Counted from the first letter of the stretch, positions 7,222-15,415 are shown. The stretch is 64,000 nt of DNA from Actinocorallia sp. API 0066 (GCF_020991275.1 NZ_JAJLQY010000003.1:558001-622000); one strand, 5' to 3'. A program made the numbers and translations. The notes: generated by a model not told the origin, from the letters alone.

Positions 7222-9572
7222 CCCCCGCGAACCCCCCGCCCACACCCGACGAGGCGCCCGAGACGCCGCGACGCCCGGACACCAAAGCCGAGCACGCGGC
7301 CAACCGTGCCGAGCCGCTCCAGCCCCCGGAGGGCACGGGCGCGGGTGCGGACGCCCACGGCGGCGTCGTCACGGAGGGGCGTTCGAGCGCGGCGGCGGAG
7401 GAGGCGCGGCGGCTGTTGGAGGCGGCGCGGGAGTTGGCGGAGGTGGCGCACACGCTGCGGGAGGTGGCTGAGCGGGTCACCGGGGTGTTGGTGGATCCGG
7501 GGGTGGCGGCGGGGCGGTCGCCACGGGCCGGGTTGCGGGCGCGGCGGGCGGTGTTGCGGGCCGTGACGAACGGGCGGGGGCTCGGCTGGGCCGTTGCCGG
7601 GGGCGTGGTCGGCACGTTCGGGGCGAAGCTCGGGGGGCTCGTGCACGCGGGGAACCTGCCGATCCGGGTGATGACGACGTCGTTGCGGCTGCGCATTGCC
7701 GCCGTCGTGCTGCGGCATCCCGAGCTCACCGGCGATCCGCTGCTGCGCCGCCTCCTCGACGCGGTCGGCGCCGACGGCGACCTCGCGGCGGGCCGCGCCC
7801 TGTACGCGCTCGTCAAGGACAGGGGCGCCGCCCGCGCGCTCTCGGGCGTCGCGCCGATCTTCGGCGAGCTGCTCGCGCTGCGCGCCCTGCTCGACAAGAA
7901 CCCGCTGAACGACAGGACGGCGTGGCTCATCGCCACCGGCATGGGCACCGCGACCGCCGATCCGCTGACCGGCATGAGCAACCGCGCCGTCGCCCGGCTG
8001 GACCGGGGCCGGGGCGCCGCCGTCCGGACGGAGCCGAAACCGCACGAGGCCGAGCGGCTGAGCGCGCGCGGCTCGTTCCTCGACTTCCTCAACGACCTCC
8101 TGGTGATCCGGCCGAGCGGCAGGGCGCTGGTGCAGACGGTGCGCGGCCCGGACGGGGTGGAGCGGCACGTGGTGCTCGCGCCCGGCATGCGGATCGGGAG
8201 CCCGCAGGCCGAGCATCCCGCCGACCTCCTGGGCGCGTTCAGCAGCACCGTCCTGGACAGCGGCCCCTACAGCAGGTCACTCGCGGCCGCCATCGCCGAC
8301 TACGGGGTGCCGGAAGGGGCGGAGGTCGCTTTTGTCGGGCACAGCGCGGGCGGTTCCGCGGTGATGAGCCTGGCCCAGGACGAGGCGTTCAACGCCCGCC
8401 ACGTGCTCACCGACGTCGTGTCGATCGGCGCCCCCGTCGACTTCAAGGAGCCCGCCGCCCAGAGCACCCGCGTCGCCAGCGTCACCAACCAGCACGACAT
8501 CATCCCGACGCTCGACGGGCAGGGCGCGGGCACCTGCTTCACCCTGCACCCCGACTGGTACGTCGTGGACTACACCGATCCGACCCATTTGTTCCCGGCC
8601 TGTCACGGGCTTGAGCAGTACGCCGCGAACCTGCGGGACGACCTGCCCGAGGCCCGCGCCCACCTCCAGGAGCAGCTCGCCCGTTACGACGGGCCCGTCC
8701 TACGCCGCCAGCTCTACCGCCTGCTCGACGAGGCGCCGGAGCCCACGGGCTTCCCGTTCCTCACCGTGCCCACCCACCGCGTGGACGGCCCTGCCGGTCC
8801 CGTCACGGTGCCCGTGCTCAGCGCGGACGCCGCGCTCGTCACCGCCTGGTTCGCGGTGCCCGCCGCCGAGGCCGCCGCCCAGCTCGCCGGGACGCCGTTC
8901 GTGCCCGTGACGGCAGGCTCGCGCGCGCTGGCGGCGCTCTGCCTCACCGACCACCGAGCCGGTTCCCTGGCCCCGCACCGCGAGGCGACCCTCAGCCTGC
9001 TGGTGCACTCCCCGCTGCGCCCCCGCCTGGCCGCCCTGTGCCGCGACGCCCTCCGCCCCGCCCCGCTCCGCCACGCGGGCCTGTATCCGCTCGCCTCGAC
9101 CGTCTCCACCCCCGAGGCCCTCGACGCCGCCGCCCTCTGGCCCCACCCCACCCACCTGTCAGAGACGACCTTCACCCTGACCCCCTCCACCCTCACCTTC
9201 TCCGCCCTCCACGAAGACACCATCCTCTTCACCTTCACCGGCCCCCTGGGCCCCCGCTTCCTTAGCCCCCGCCCCCGCCTCTCACCAATCCCCTACTACT
9301 CCTCCCCCGCGACCCCGCCCACCCCGTCCGCCTACGCCGCGCCCCGGGCCATCGGCCCCCACCGCTCCGTCCACCACCGCCTGCTCCGCGCGCCCGCCCT
9401 CCACCCGGCCCCCCGACTCCGCCTCCACACCGGTCCCCCCACCCACCCCTTCACCGCCCTCCTCCACGCACTCTCCCTCACCCGATCACGCCCCCTCACC
9501 GTCCACGCCTCCCCCACCACCCACCTCCGCCGAGACCCCCCAACCCCTCTCACACCCCCACCCGACCCATGA
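7218..9572 (+). CDS. Lipase-like alpha/beta hydrolase fused to an acetoacetate-decarboxylase-like domain
   Basis: A 784-residue two-domain protein. After a low-complexity N-terminus and a helical region (about 55-160), residues 280-500 form an alpha/beta-hydrolase with nucleophile Ser376 in GHSAG; Asp427 (NQHDIIP) and His463 (ACHGLEQY) are likely triad partners. From about 515 (VPTHRVDGPAGPVTVPV) the chain looks like the acetoacetate-decarboxylase superfamily (LVTAWFAVPAAEAAAQLAG, later LSLLVHSPLRP); I do not see the catalytic Lys clearly. The last ~100 residues are Pro/Arg/His-rich and may be disordered. ATG overlaps the peroxidase stop. In context the lipase would release acyl chains for the dioxygenase, as phospholipase A2 does for COX, and the ADC-like domain could process the product; both are inference. 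Confidence 0.75.
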   Translation: MTPANPPPTPDEAPETPRRPDTKAEHAANRAEPLQPPEGTGAGADAHGGVVTEGRSSAAAEEARRLLEAARELAEVAHTLREVAERVTGVLVDPGVAAGRSPRAGLRARRAVLRAVTNGRGLGWAVAGGVVGTFGAKLGGLVHAGNLPIRVMTTSLRLRIAAVVLRHPELTGDPLLRRLLDAVGADGDLAAGRALYALVKDRGAARALSGVAPIFGELLALRALLDKNPLNDRTAWLIATGMGTATADPLTGMSNRAVARLDRGRGAAVRTEPKPHEAERLSARGSFLDFLNDLLVIRPSGRALVQTVRGPDGVERHVVLAPGMRIGSPQAEHPADLLGAFSSTVLDSGPYSRSLAAAIADYGVPEGAEVAFVGHSAGGSAVMSLAQDEAFNARHVLTDVVSIGAPVDFKEPAAQSTRVASVTNQHDIIPTLDGQGAGTCFTLHPDWYVVDYTDPTHLFPACHGLEQYAANLRDDLPEARAHLQEQLARYDGPVLRRQLYRLLDEAPEPTGFPFLTVPTHRVDGPAGPVTVPVLSADAALVTAWFAVPAAEAAAQLAGTPFVPVTAGSRALAALCLTDHRAGSLAPHREATLSLLVHSPLRPRLAALCRDALRPAPLRHAGLYPLASTVSTPEALDAAALWPHPTHLSETTFTLTPSTLTFSALHEDTILFTFTGPLGPRFLSPRPRLSPIPYYSSPATPPTPSAYAAPRAIGPHRSVHHRLLRAPALHPAPRLRLHTGPPTHPFTALLHALSLTRSRPLTVHASPTTHLRRDPPTPLTPPPDP

Positions 9573-9990
9573 CCGCCTACACCCCCATCGCCTCCCCTAC
9601 CGCCCACCACTGTCAGGACGCCGCCGTGCCACTCACGTCCCAGCCATGGCCGCCCCATCGGCTCGCCGCCGAGGCGCCCCTGGCCCGCTCACGCCCCCGC
9701 CCGACCTGGGGCCCTCCACGCCCCTCATCGTTTCCCGGCCGTCTGCCTCTGCCGGGACTCCGTCGTGCGGCTCGTGTCCCGGCCATGGCCGTCTCGTGGG
9801 CTCGTCGCCGCCGGGAGGCTCCGGGGCGTCCCCCAAGGTTGTGCCGACGTGGTCATCCGTCGTTCTTCGGCGGGTGCTCGGTGTGGGCGGTTGGTGGTGT
9901 GGTGCTTGAAGGGGGTGGTGCGGCTGTCTTCTCGTCGGCTTCTTGGGCGTTGTTCGACTGGGGGCGCCCTGTTCGTTTGGAAGGTGTGTG
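9573..9990. other. Gene-free 418-bp stretch with a diverged direct repeat
   Basis: No convincing gene. The open frames lack a good ribosome-binding site and encode Pro/Arg-rich filler. The stretch contains two copies of an approximately 65-base unit (about 9613-9680 and 9753-9820), both centred on a GGCCATGGCC-like core and followed by GCTCG(C/T)CGCCG, which looks like an old duplication. Base skew flips from C-rich to G/T-rich near 9830, matching the change to the next gene. Confidence 0.45.
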
Positions 9991-10254
9991 ATGACCGTGT
10001 CGAGTGATCCGGGGGGCACGGTCGCCGGGGCTGCGGCTGAGGTGGCCGTTTGTGGTGAGCGGTTGCGGGTTCTGCTTCGGCGGCTCCGGGCTGATCCGGC
10101 GGCTCCGGCCTGGCTGGCGGCCGCGCTCGACGCGCAGGTCACCGCGTGTGCCGTGGCGGCCCGCGACCTCGGCGACGCCGCTGCGCTCCTCCGGGCCGCT
10201 GCGGCGGGCTGCGGCGGGGCCTCGGAGGAGGACCCGCCGCAGGGTGGGGGTCGG
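9991..10254 (+). CDS. Small hypothetical helical protein (3' end unclear)
   Basis: ATG 9991 has GGAAGG six bases upstream and opens an Ala/Leu/Arg-rich, probably all-helical sequence with heptad-like spacing (CGERLRVLLRRLRADP, then WLAAALDAQVTACAVAARDL). About 88 residues look natural. After that the frame stays open antisense through the whole neighbouring flavoprotein gene, so the true stop may have been lost or the gene may not be real. The hairpin at 10209-10242 falls inside its last codons. Size and composition recall small WXG100-like or helical-bundle proteins, but there is no defining motif. Confidence 0.35.
10209..10242. terminator. Hairpin between convergent genes
   Basis: CTGCGGCGGG (10209-10218) and CCCGCCGCAG (10233-10242) are perfect complements around a 14-base loop, 13 bases beyond the stop of the minus-strand flavoprotein gene. 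There is no T-tract, as is usual for GC-rich actinobacterial terminators. Confidence 0.55.
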
Positions 10255-11496
10255 TTAGGAGGGGGCGGGCTGGCGGGAGGCCAGGTAGGCGCCGGTGGCG
10301 GTGGGGTCGAAGAACCAGGAGGCCAGGGAGGGCGGGTCGGAGTAGCCGGAGGCGAAGCGGCGGGCCACCTGGTCGTCCTGGGTGGCGGCGCCCAGGATCT
10401 GCTGGATGTGGTCCGGGAGGCCGTCGCCGATGAGGCCGTTGGTGAGGGCGGTGGACCACTGCGCGTAGGCCCAGTAGCGCTCGAACGTCTCGCGCATCCA
10501 GTCCTCGTCGAACGGGAGGTCGCCGCGCGCCACGATCGCGTCGAGGTAGATCTTGGCGCAGTGCGCGGCGTTGTTGGCGCCCTGCCCGGCGGCCGGGTCG
10601 TTCAGCACGACGACGTCGCCCATGCCGAGCACCTTGCCGGACCCGACCTTCGCGACGGGATGCCGGACGGCGGGCGCGTAGCCGCCGCACAGGGTCGACT
10701 TGTCGTCGGTGGGGCGGGCCTCGGCGTACAGGTCGGCCTCCCACGGGAACCACTGCGCCAGCAGCCCCTTGAGCTTGTCGAGGTGCTCCTCGGCGCTGAG
10801 GCGGCGCTCGGTGAACACGTCGAGCGGCCCACCCGGCACACCCTCGATGAACGCGGCGTCGCCGACACCCGTCCGGGTGAGGACGGGCATGACGAACAGC
10901 TCGCCGACGCCCGGCACCACGTTGATGCGTACCTGCGGCACCGGGTGCGACGGCACCGGCTTCACCCCGTGCAGGTAGATCGCGGCCAGCGCGCGGCGCG
11001 GCACCGTGTAGGGCGAGCGCGCGTCGTCCCGCTCGAACAGCTCCACCAGGGGTCCACGACCCGCCGCGACGACGGTCAGGTCGTACAGGGACGCCAGGGA
11101 CTCCAGCTCGCTGGTCGCCACCGGGTGCAGCACAACCTTGCCGCCCGCGCGCTCCAGCCGCTCCAGCCAGCCCGCCATCTTCACCCGCTGGTCGACGGAC
11201 TGGGCGTAGCCCTCCAGCGCCCCGTAGAAGGCGAGCGCCGCCCCGTCCGGGCCGCCCACGGTGACCCGCAGCCCCTCGATCTGGGGCGTGTCGGCCTCCC
11301 AGGTGTTCAGCCCCGCGTCGCGCTCGATGGCCAGAGACGGGTGGAACATGCACTGCGTCGAGAGGATCCGGCCGTCCCGGATCTCCTCGGGCGTCTGCGC
11401 CGTCATGAGGGTGACGTCGTAGCCGCCGTGGTCGACGAGCGTCAGCGCGAGCTGCAGCCCGGCCTGGCCCGCGCCGACGATGAGGATCTTGCGCAT
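10255..11496 (-). CDS. Styrene/indole-monooxygenase-like FAD-dependent oxygenase (StyA family)
   Basis: A 413-residue single-component-type flavoprotein. GAGQAGLQLA at 8-17 is the FAD Rossmann motif, and GMGDVVVLNDPAAGQGANNA near 317 is the second FAD-binding segment typical of StyA and related epoxidases. The StyA-like TQCMFHPSL near 48 is also present. Relatives epoxidise styrene or indole using FADH2 from a separate reductase (StyB); no reductase gene is nearby. It follows the conservon genes on the same strand with 15 bases between, so it is probably the oxidative member of that operon, where many conservons have a P450. The natural substrate is unknown. Confidence 0.85.
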   Translation of the reverse strand: MRKILIVGAGQAGLQLALTLVDHGGYDVTLMTAQTPEEIRDGRILSTQCMFHPSLAIERDAGLNTWEADTPQIEGLRVTVGGPDGAALAFYGALEGYAQSVDQRVKMAGWLERLERAGGKVVLHPVATSELESLASLYDLTVVAAGRGPLVELFERDDARSPYTVPRRALAAIYLHGVKPVPSHPVPQVRINVVPGVGELFVMPVLTRTGVGDAAFIEGVPGGPLDVFTERRLSAEEHLDKLKGLLAQWFPWEADLYAEARPTDDKSTLCGGYAPAVRHPVAKVGSGKVLGMGDVVVLNDPAAGQGANNAAHCAKIYLDAIVARGDLPFDEDWMRETFERYWAYAQWSTALTNGLIGDGLPDHIQQILGAATQDDQVARRFASGYSDPPSLASWFFDPTATGAYLASRQPAPS

Positions 11497-11511
11497 GGGG
11501 TCTCCGAAGGG

Positions 11512-12087
11512 TTACCTGTACAGGGAACGTGTGGTGTTCAGCGTGTGCTGGACGGCGGTCACGAGCGCGCTCACGGTCTGCCCCCGCAGCCTGACGTCCG
11601 CGGCGATGAGCGGGACGTCGGGCGAGATCTGGAGCGCGTCGCGGACCTTGTCCATCGGGTGCGTCGCGACGCCGTCGAAGAGGTTCACGACGACGATGAA
11701 GGGGAGCTTGCGGTCCCGCTCGAAGTAGTCCACCGCGGCGAACGAGGACTCCAGGTCGCGGGTGTCCACGAGGACGACGGCGGCGCTCGCGCCGCGCGCC
11801 ACGTCGTCCCACATGTGCCAGAACCGGGGCTGGCCCGGCGTGCCGAACAGGTACAGCACGAGGCCGGTGGACAGCGAGATGCGGCCGAAGTCCATCGCGA
11901 CGGTGGTGCGGACCTTGCCGGGCCGTCCCGGGTCGACGCCGAGCGCCTCGGAGGTCATCCAGGCGTCGGTGTTGACCGGGTCGATCTCGCTGACCGCGCC
12001 GACGAAGGTCGTCTTGCCGACGCCGAACCCGCCCGCCACGACGATCTTGGCGGCGGCGGGGACGGCGTCAGAGTGCGCGGAGGCCAT
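11512..12087 (-). CDS. cvnD: Conservon small GTPase CvnD
   Basis: A 191-residue Ras/MglA-like GTP-binding protein. The P-loop is GGFGVGKTTF at 19-28, a DFG(R) switch follows near 66, and LFGTPGQPRFWHMW near 80 gives the DxxG-like region in the form conserved in CvnD. The VVNLFDG segment near 133 replaces the canonical NKxD, as is usual in this family. In Streptomyces coelicolor the CvnA-D proteins form a membrane-associated complex resembling eukaryotic GPCR signalling that tunes development and antibiotic production. The ATG start lies 20 bases inside cvnC. Confidence 0.93.
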   Translation of the reverse strand: MASAHSDAVPAAAKIVVAGGFGVGKTTFVGAVSEIDPVNTDAWMTSEALGVDPGRPGKVRTTVAMDFGRISLSTGLVLYLFGTPGQPRFWHMWDDVARGASAAVVLVDTRDLESSFAAVDYFERDRKLPFIVVVNLFDGVATHPMDKVRDALQISPDVPLIAADVRLRGQTVSALVTAVQHTLNTTRSLYR

Positions 12088-12412
12088 CGAGCAGCCTTTC
12101 GAGGATGAGCGGGTTGAACGGGTCGAGATCGGCGTGCACGGTGACCAGGCCCCGCCCGGCCAGGTCGCCGAGCAGGACGCGGGTGAGGCCGAGCGGCACC
12201 CCGCAGGCCGCCGACAGCTCCGCGACGGTCTGCGGCCCCGCGCAGACCCGCTGGTAGAGCGCCTGCGCCTCGGGCCGCGGGCCCGCCGCGGCCACCGGCA
12301 TCGCGCCTGTGGCGCTGATGAGGGTGTGCATGAGCATGCGCCACTGGGTGCTGGTGCGGCCCCCGGCCAGCACGTAGTTGCGCACCCAGGGGTGCCGCGG
12401 GGGCGGGCTCAC
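12068..12412 (-). CDS. cvnC: Conservon DUF742 protein CvnC
   Basis: A 114-residue DUF742 protein with the family's winged-helix-like core: QALYQRVCAGPQTVAELSAA, then GVPLGLTRVLLGDLAGRGLV, ending in NPLILERLLDGLRAL. It starts at GTG 12410-12412, overlapping the cvnB stop by four bases (GTGA). CvnC proteins act between the CvnA sensor and the CvnD GTPase, probably as adaptors rather than DNA-binding regulators. This reading rests on family knowledge; the sequence shows only the domain. Confidence 0.92.
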   Translation of the reverse strand: MSPPPRHPWVRNYVLAGGRTSTQWRMLMHTLISATGAMPVAAAGPRPEAQALYQRVCAGPQTVAELSAACGVPLGLTRVLLGDLAGRGLVTVHADLDPFNPLILERLLDGLRAL

Positions 12413-12843
12413 AGGATCCCGCCCCCGGTCATCAGCGGCGACGGAGCGAGCCGCGCGCCCACCGCGCCGATCAGCCGCTGCAGCTCGTTGACGACCGAGG
12501 GCAGCGACGCGCCGGGCTCGACGGCGACGCCGATGCCCGCGGTGACGCTGACCGCGCCCACCACGAAGTGCCCGCCCGACGGGAACTGGCAGATCATCTG
12601 GCCGCCCCGTTCGTCGCGTTCGCCGACCTCCTTGGCCAGGGCCCGGCCGGTGCCCAGGGCCGAGCAGGTGAGCGCGGCGAGGCGTTCGGCGGTGTCGCGT
12701 TCGAGGCCGGACGACCAGAGCATCGCCAGGCCGTCCATGGACAGCAGCACCACATGACGCACGCCCGGCACCCGGGCGAAGTCGTCGATCATGAAGCCCA
12801 GGTCGGCGCCCGCGTGGCCGAGCGGGCGGGACGTTCCTGTCAC
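12409..12843 (-). CDS. cvnB: Conservon roadblock/LC7 protein CvnB
   Basis: A 144-residue roadblock/LC7-domain protein: FMIDDFARVPGVRHVVLLSMDGL near the N-terminus and VVNELQRLIGAVGARLAPSPL at the end. Roadblock proteins of this type act as GTPase-activating or scaffold partners of small GTPases such as CvnD. The GTG at 12841-12843 is chosen because it overlaps the cvnA stop (GTGA) and because family members start about 17 residues before the FMIDDF motif. The frame remains open upstream inside cvnA but encodes nothing recognisable there. Confidence 0.92.
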   Translation of the reverse strand: MTGTSRPLGHAGADLGFMIDDFARVPGVRHVVLLSMDGLAMLWSSGLERDTAERLAALTCSALGTGRALAKEVGERDERGGQMICQFPSGGHFVVGAVSVTAGIGVAVEPGASLPSVVNELQRLIGAVGARLAPSPLMTGGGIL

Positions 12844-13787
12844 AGTGGTCGCTCCCGGGGTTCGGTAGAGAACGCGGCAGCCAGGTCGGCCAGGGTGGCG
12901 CCCGGCGGTGTCGGGGTGCTCTGGGGCGGCGACGACGGCGGGGGCTCGTCGGTGCCGTAGGCGGTGCCCGGAACCCTGCGCGGCAGGTCGGGGGCGCCCG
13001 CGGGAGGGGGCGGCGGCGCGGCGGGGGCCGGGGTGGGCGCCTGCGCCTGGACGGGCTGGAGGAGGCGGGCGGGGACGAAGACCGTCACGACGGTCCCCGG
13101 GAGGCCGTGGCCGGGCGGGGCGACGGACACGTTGACCTGGAGGCCGTGCTTGCGGGCCAGGTGGTGCACGACGGTGAGGCCGCTGTGCCTGCCGTTCTCG
13201 GCCAGCACGACCTGGACCGTTCCGGCCAACCAGGCGTTGACGCGGGCCATCCACTCGGGTGGACAGCCTGTGCCGGAGTCCTTGACGTACACGGCGAGCG
13301 AGCCGTCTTCGAGCCGGTAGACGCCGGTCGTGGCGGAGCCGCCGTAGCGGGTGCCGTTGTCGAGGAGTTCGGCGAGCAGGAGGGCGAGGTCGTCGGCCAG
13401 GTGCGGGGCCGCGACGAACCTCGCGGCCAGCGCGTCGGGCTCGGCCTTGACGCGCTGGTACTGACCGACCATGCCGGTCGCGATGGTGATGACGTCCTGG
13501 AGGGTCGCGGACGGGCCGCCGTAGCCGTCGGTGTCGCCGCTGAGCACCTGGAGGCCGCGGACCAGGCGGCGGACGCGGGCGTTGCCGTGGTCGAGCTGGT
13601 AGAGCCGCTCCAGGACGCGGGGGTCGTCCTCGTCCTGTTGCAGGGCGTCGAGGACCTCGCGCTGCTCCTCCACGAGCGCCAGCAGCCGGAGCGCCACCGC
13701 GCCCGCCACCTGCGGCGGCCAGGACACCGCGACGGGCGCGGGCGCCGCCGCCGGGGCGGGTGCCGCGCGCCGCTTCCACCAGCTCAA
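12840..13787 (-). CDS. cvnA: Short soluble conservon histidine-kinase-like protein CvnA
   Basis: A 315-residue protein with a GHKL ATPase domain: N-box LLLAELLDNGTRYG, G1 box VYVKDSGTG and a G2-like HSGLTVVHHLARKHG. The C-terminal 70 residues are Pro/Ala-rich. Typical CvnA proteins are much longer, with an extracellular sensor, membrane helices and HAMP segment. Here the chain begins SWWKRR and has no transmembrane segment, so it must sense in the cytosol or through a partner. The start is TTG at 13785-13787 with GGAGG nine bases upstream. The frame is open for another 876 bases upstream, but that stretch is antisense to the XRE gene. It heads cvnABCD plus the flavoprotein. Confidence 0.85.
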   Translation of the reverse strand: MSWWKRRAAPAPAAAPAPVAVSWPPQVAGAVALRLLALVEEQREVLDALQQDEDDPRVLERLYQLDHGNARVRRLVRGLQVLSGDTDGYGGPSATLQDVITIATGMVGQYQRVKAEPDALAARFVAAPHLADDLALLLAELLDNGTRYGGSATTGVYRLEDGSLAVYVKDSGTGCPPEWMARVNAWLAGTVQVVLAENGRHSGLTVVHHLARKHGLQVNVSVAPPGHGLPGTVVTVFVPARLLQPVQAQAPTPAPAAPPPPPAGAPDLPRRVPGTAYGTDEPPPSSPPQSTPTPPGATLADLAAAFSTEPRERPL

Positions 13788-13881
13788 AAGCAGGACACCT
13801 CCGCGCCGAAGATCACCGCATCCACCCCACTCCGGCCGCCCCCGAAGGTGAAGAGCGTTGGGGTGGGCGTTCGCCGCCACT

Positions 13882-13935
13882 AGGCGTTTATCCGGCGTTT
13901 TTTGGCAAAACGCCGCCCTAGAACGGCGTTCGGCA
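13882..13935. promoter_or_regulatory. Overlapping GGCGTT palindromes in the cvnA/XRE divergent promoter
   Basis: A perfect hairpin-like palindrome, GGCGTTTT (13894-13901) with AAAACGCC (13907-13914), is flanked by more copies of GGCGTT at 13883 and 13924. The second arm of the first palindrome also pairs with the copy at 13924. It lies between the TTG start of cvnA and the ATG of the XRE gene and could serve both promoters, most simply as the XRE protein's own operator. Confidence 0.5.
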
Positions 13936-13940
13936 CAACA

Positions 13941-15344
13941 ATGCGTAGGCGGAACTCTCACAACGACATACGCGGGGCGGGTGTGGACGCCAAGCAGGGA
14001 CCGAGCCCGAGGCGGGCTCTGAAAGCGGCAAGGGACCGGTTCGGGTGGGGGCAGGAGGAGGCGGCCGAGGCGGCGCGGGTGTCGGTCTCGACCTGGTCGC
14101 GCTGGGAGCGCGGCGTGCAGGACCTGCGGCCCGCGCACCGGGCGAGGCTGGCCGAGGTCTTCAACGCCACGCCCGAGGAGGTCTCCCGCTGGGTGGGCGC
14201 GGACTCCCCCGCGCCGGGGCCTCGGTCCTGCCCGGGTGACGCCGCCTCCGACGCCGTCGCCCTGTGGCGCGCGGACGCCGACCCGGAGCGGCGCCCCGGC
14301 CTTACCGCCCTCGCGGTGGACCCCTCCGCCTGGCCGGATTCCCTGCTGCACTGGACGCTCGACCCGGCGCCCGCCGTCCCGGACTGCGCGGGCAGACGGC
14401 TCAGGGTGGGCATGTCCGACGTGGCGCGGATCGAGGAGGCCACCAGGGCGTTCGCCGCGATGGACCGCAGGTACGGGGGCGGCATGGTCCGGCCCGCCGT
14501 CGTCGACTTCCTGCGCACCCGGGTGACTCCGCTCCTGTCGGGCACCTACAGCGAGCCGGTGGGCTCGGCCCTGATGTCGGCCGCCGCGACCATGACGGGC
14601 CTGGCCGGATGGGAGTCCTACGACCTCCGCCACGACGGCCTCGCTCAGCGCCTCTACGGGCACGCCCTACGGCTCGCCAAAGCCGCCCGCGACCCCATGA
14701 CGGGGTCCTGGGTCCTCACCGTGATGTCCCAGCAGGCGATCGACCTCACCCAGCCGCTCTGGGCGACCAGACTGGCCAGGGCCGCCCTGGACTCCGGCAG
14801 GCGGGCGGGCGCCCCGCCGCGCGTCAGGGCGGCGCTGCTGCTGCGGGAGGCCCGCGCGACGGCCCTCATGGCCGCGCAGGCCGACACGCCCGACCCGCAC
14901 ACACGACGGCGGGTGGAACGCCTCCTGAACGAGGTGGAGACGACCTTCGGCAGGGCGACGCCGAGCGACGCCGAGCCGCACTGGATCAGCAACCTGGGCC
15001 ACGCGGAGATCGCCGCGGAGGCCGGGTGCGCCTGGCGGCTCGTCGGAGACCACGTGCGCGCCGCGGACTGCGCCAGGACGGCTCTGGCGGGCTTCGGGGA
15101 GGCGTATCCCCGCTCGGCCCAGTTCAACGTCGTCCACCACGCCCAGGCGCTGCACGGGCAGGGGGCGCTGGACGAGGCGCTGTCGGTGGCGCGGCCCGCG
15201 GTGCCGATGGCCAACGGGCTGTCCTCGCACCGGGCGCTGTCGCTGCTGCGGTCCTTCACCCGCTCGCTGACCCCGCACCGGGCCCATCCGCTGGTCCGGG
15301 AGTGGCACGACTATCTCGCCACGGAACTGTCACCGGCGGCTTGA
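13941..15344 (+). CDS. XRE-family regulator with TPR-like C-terminal half
   Basis: From ATG 13941 the protein is 467 residues. A cro/C1-type HTH (RRALKAARDRFGWGQEEAAEAARVSVSTWSRWERGVQ) lies at about 23-59. The rest is an alpha-helical, TPR-like array with repeated ALxxGRRAG and AEAGCAWRLVGDHVRAADCARTAL elements. This layout is common in actinobacterial regulators that sense a peptide or partner protein, and BldD-adjacent or conservon-adjacent copies are frequent. A TTG at 13902 would place the start inside the promoter palindrome, so I reject it; a GTG at 13983 is a second possibility. The gene is divergent from the conservon and may control it. Confidence 0.8.
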   Translation: MRRRNSHNDIRGAGVDAKQGPSPRRALKAARDRFGWGQEEAAEAARVSVSTWSRWERGVQDLRPAHRARLAEVFNATPEEVSRWVGADSPAPGPRSCPGDAASDAVALWRADADPERRPGLTALAVDPSAWPDSLLHWTLDPAPAVPDCAGRRLRVGMSDVARIEEATRAFAAMDRRYGGGMVRPAVVDFLRTRVTPLLSGTYSEPVGSALMSAAATMTGLAGWESYDLRHDGLAQRLYGHALRLAKAARDPMTGSWVLTVMSQQAIDLTQPLWATRLARAALDSGRRAGAPPRVRAALLLREARATALMAAQADTPDPHTRRRVERLLNEVETTFGRATPSDAEPHWISNLGHAEIAAEAGCAWRLVGDHVRAADCARTALAGFGEAYPRSAQFNVVHHAQALHGQGALDEALSVARPAVPMANGLSSHRALSLLRSFTRSLTPHRAHPLVREWHDYLATELSPAA

Positions 15345-15415
15345 CGAACACGCCGTGCCGTTCACGTCGCGAGCACTCGCCAGAACAGGTATCGTCAAAA
15401 GGTCAAGGTAGACGC

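Noticed and set aside
4394-9572. The P450/peroxidase operon as part of a PKS or NRPS antibiotic cluster
   Set aside because: No ketosynthase, adenylation, carrier-protein or thioesterase genes occur nearby; the cluster stands alone.
9943-12108. A 721-codon plus-strand open frame
   Set aside because: Beyond about 10254 it is antisense to the StyA-like and cvnD genes and encodes only Gly/Arg/Val-rich filler; only its first ~88 codons after 9991 look natural.
13902-13940. TTG 13902 as start of the XRE regulator
   Set aside because: It would begin inside the promoter palindrome GGCGTTTT-TTGGC-AAAACGCC and adds residues not typical of XRE heads.
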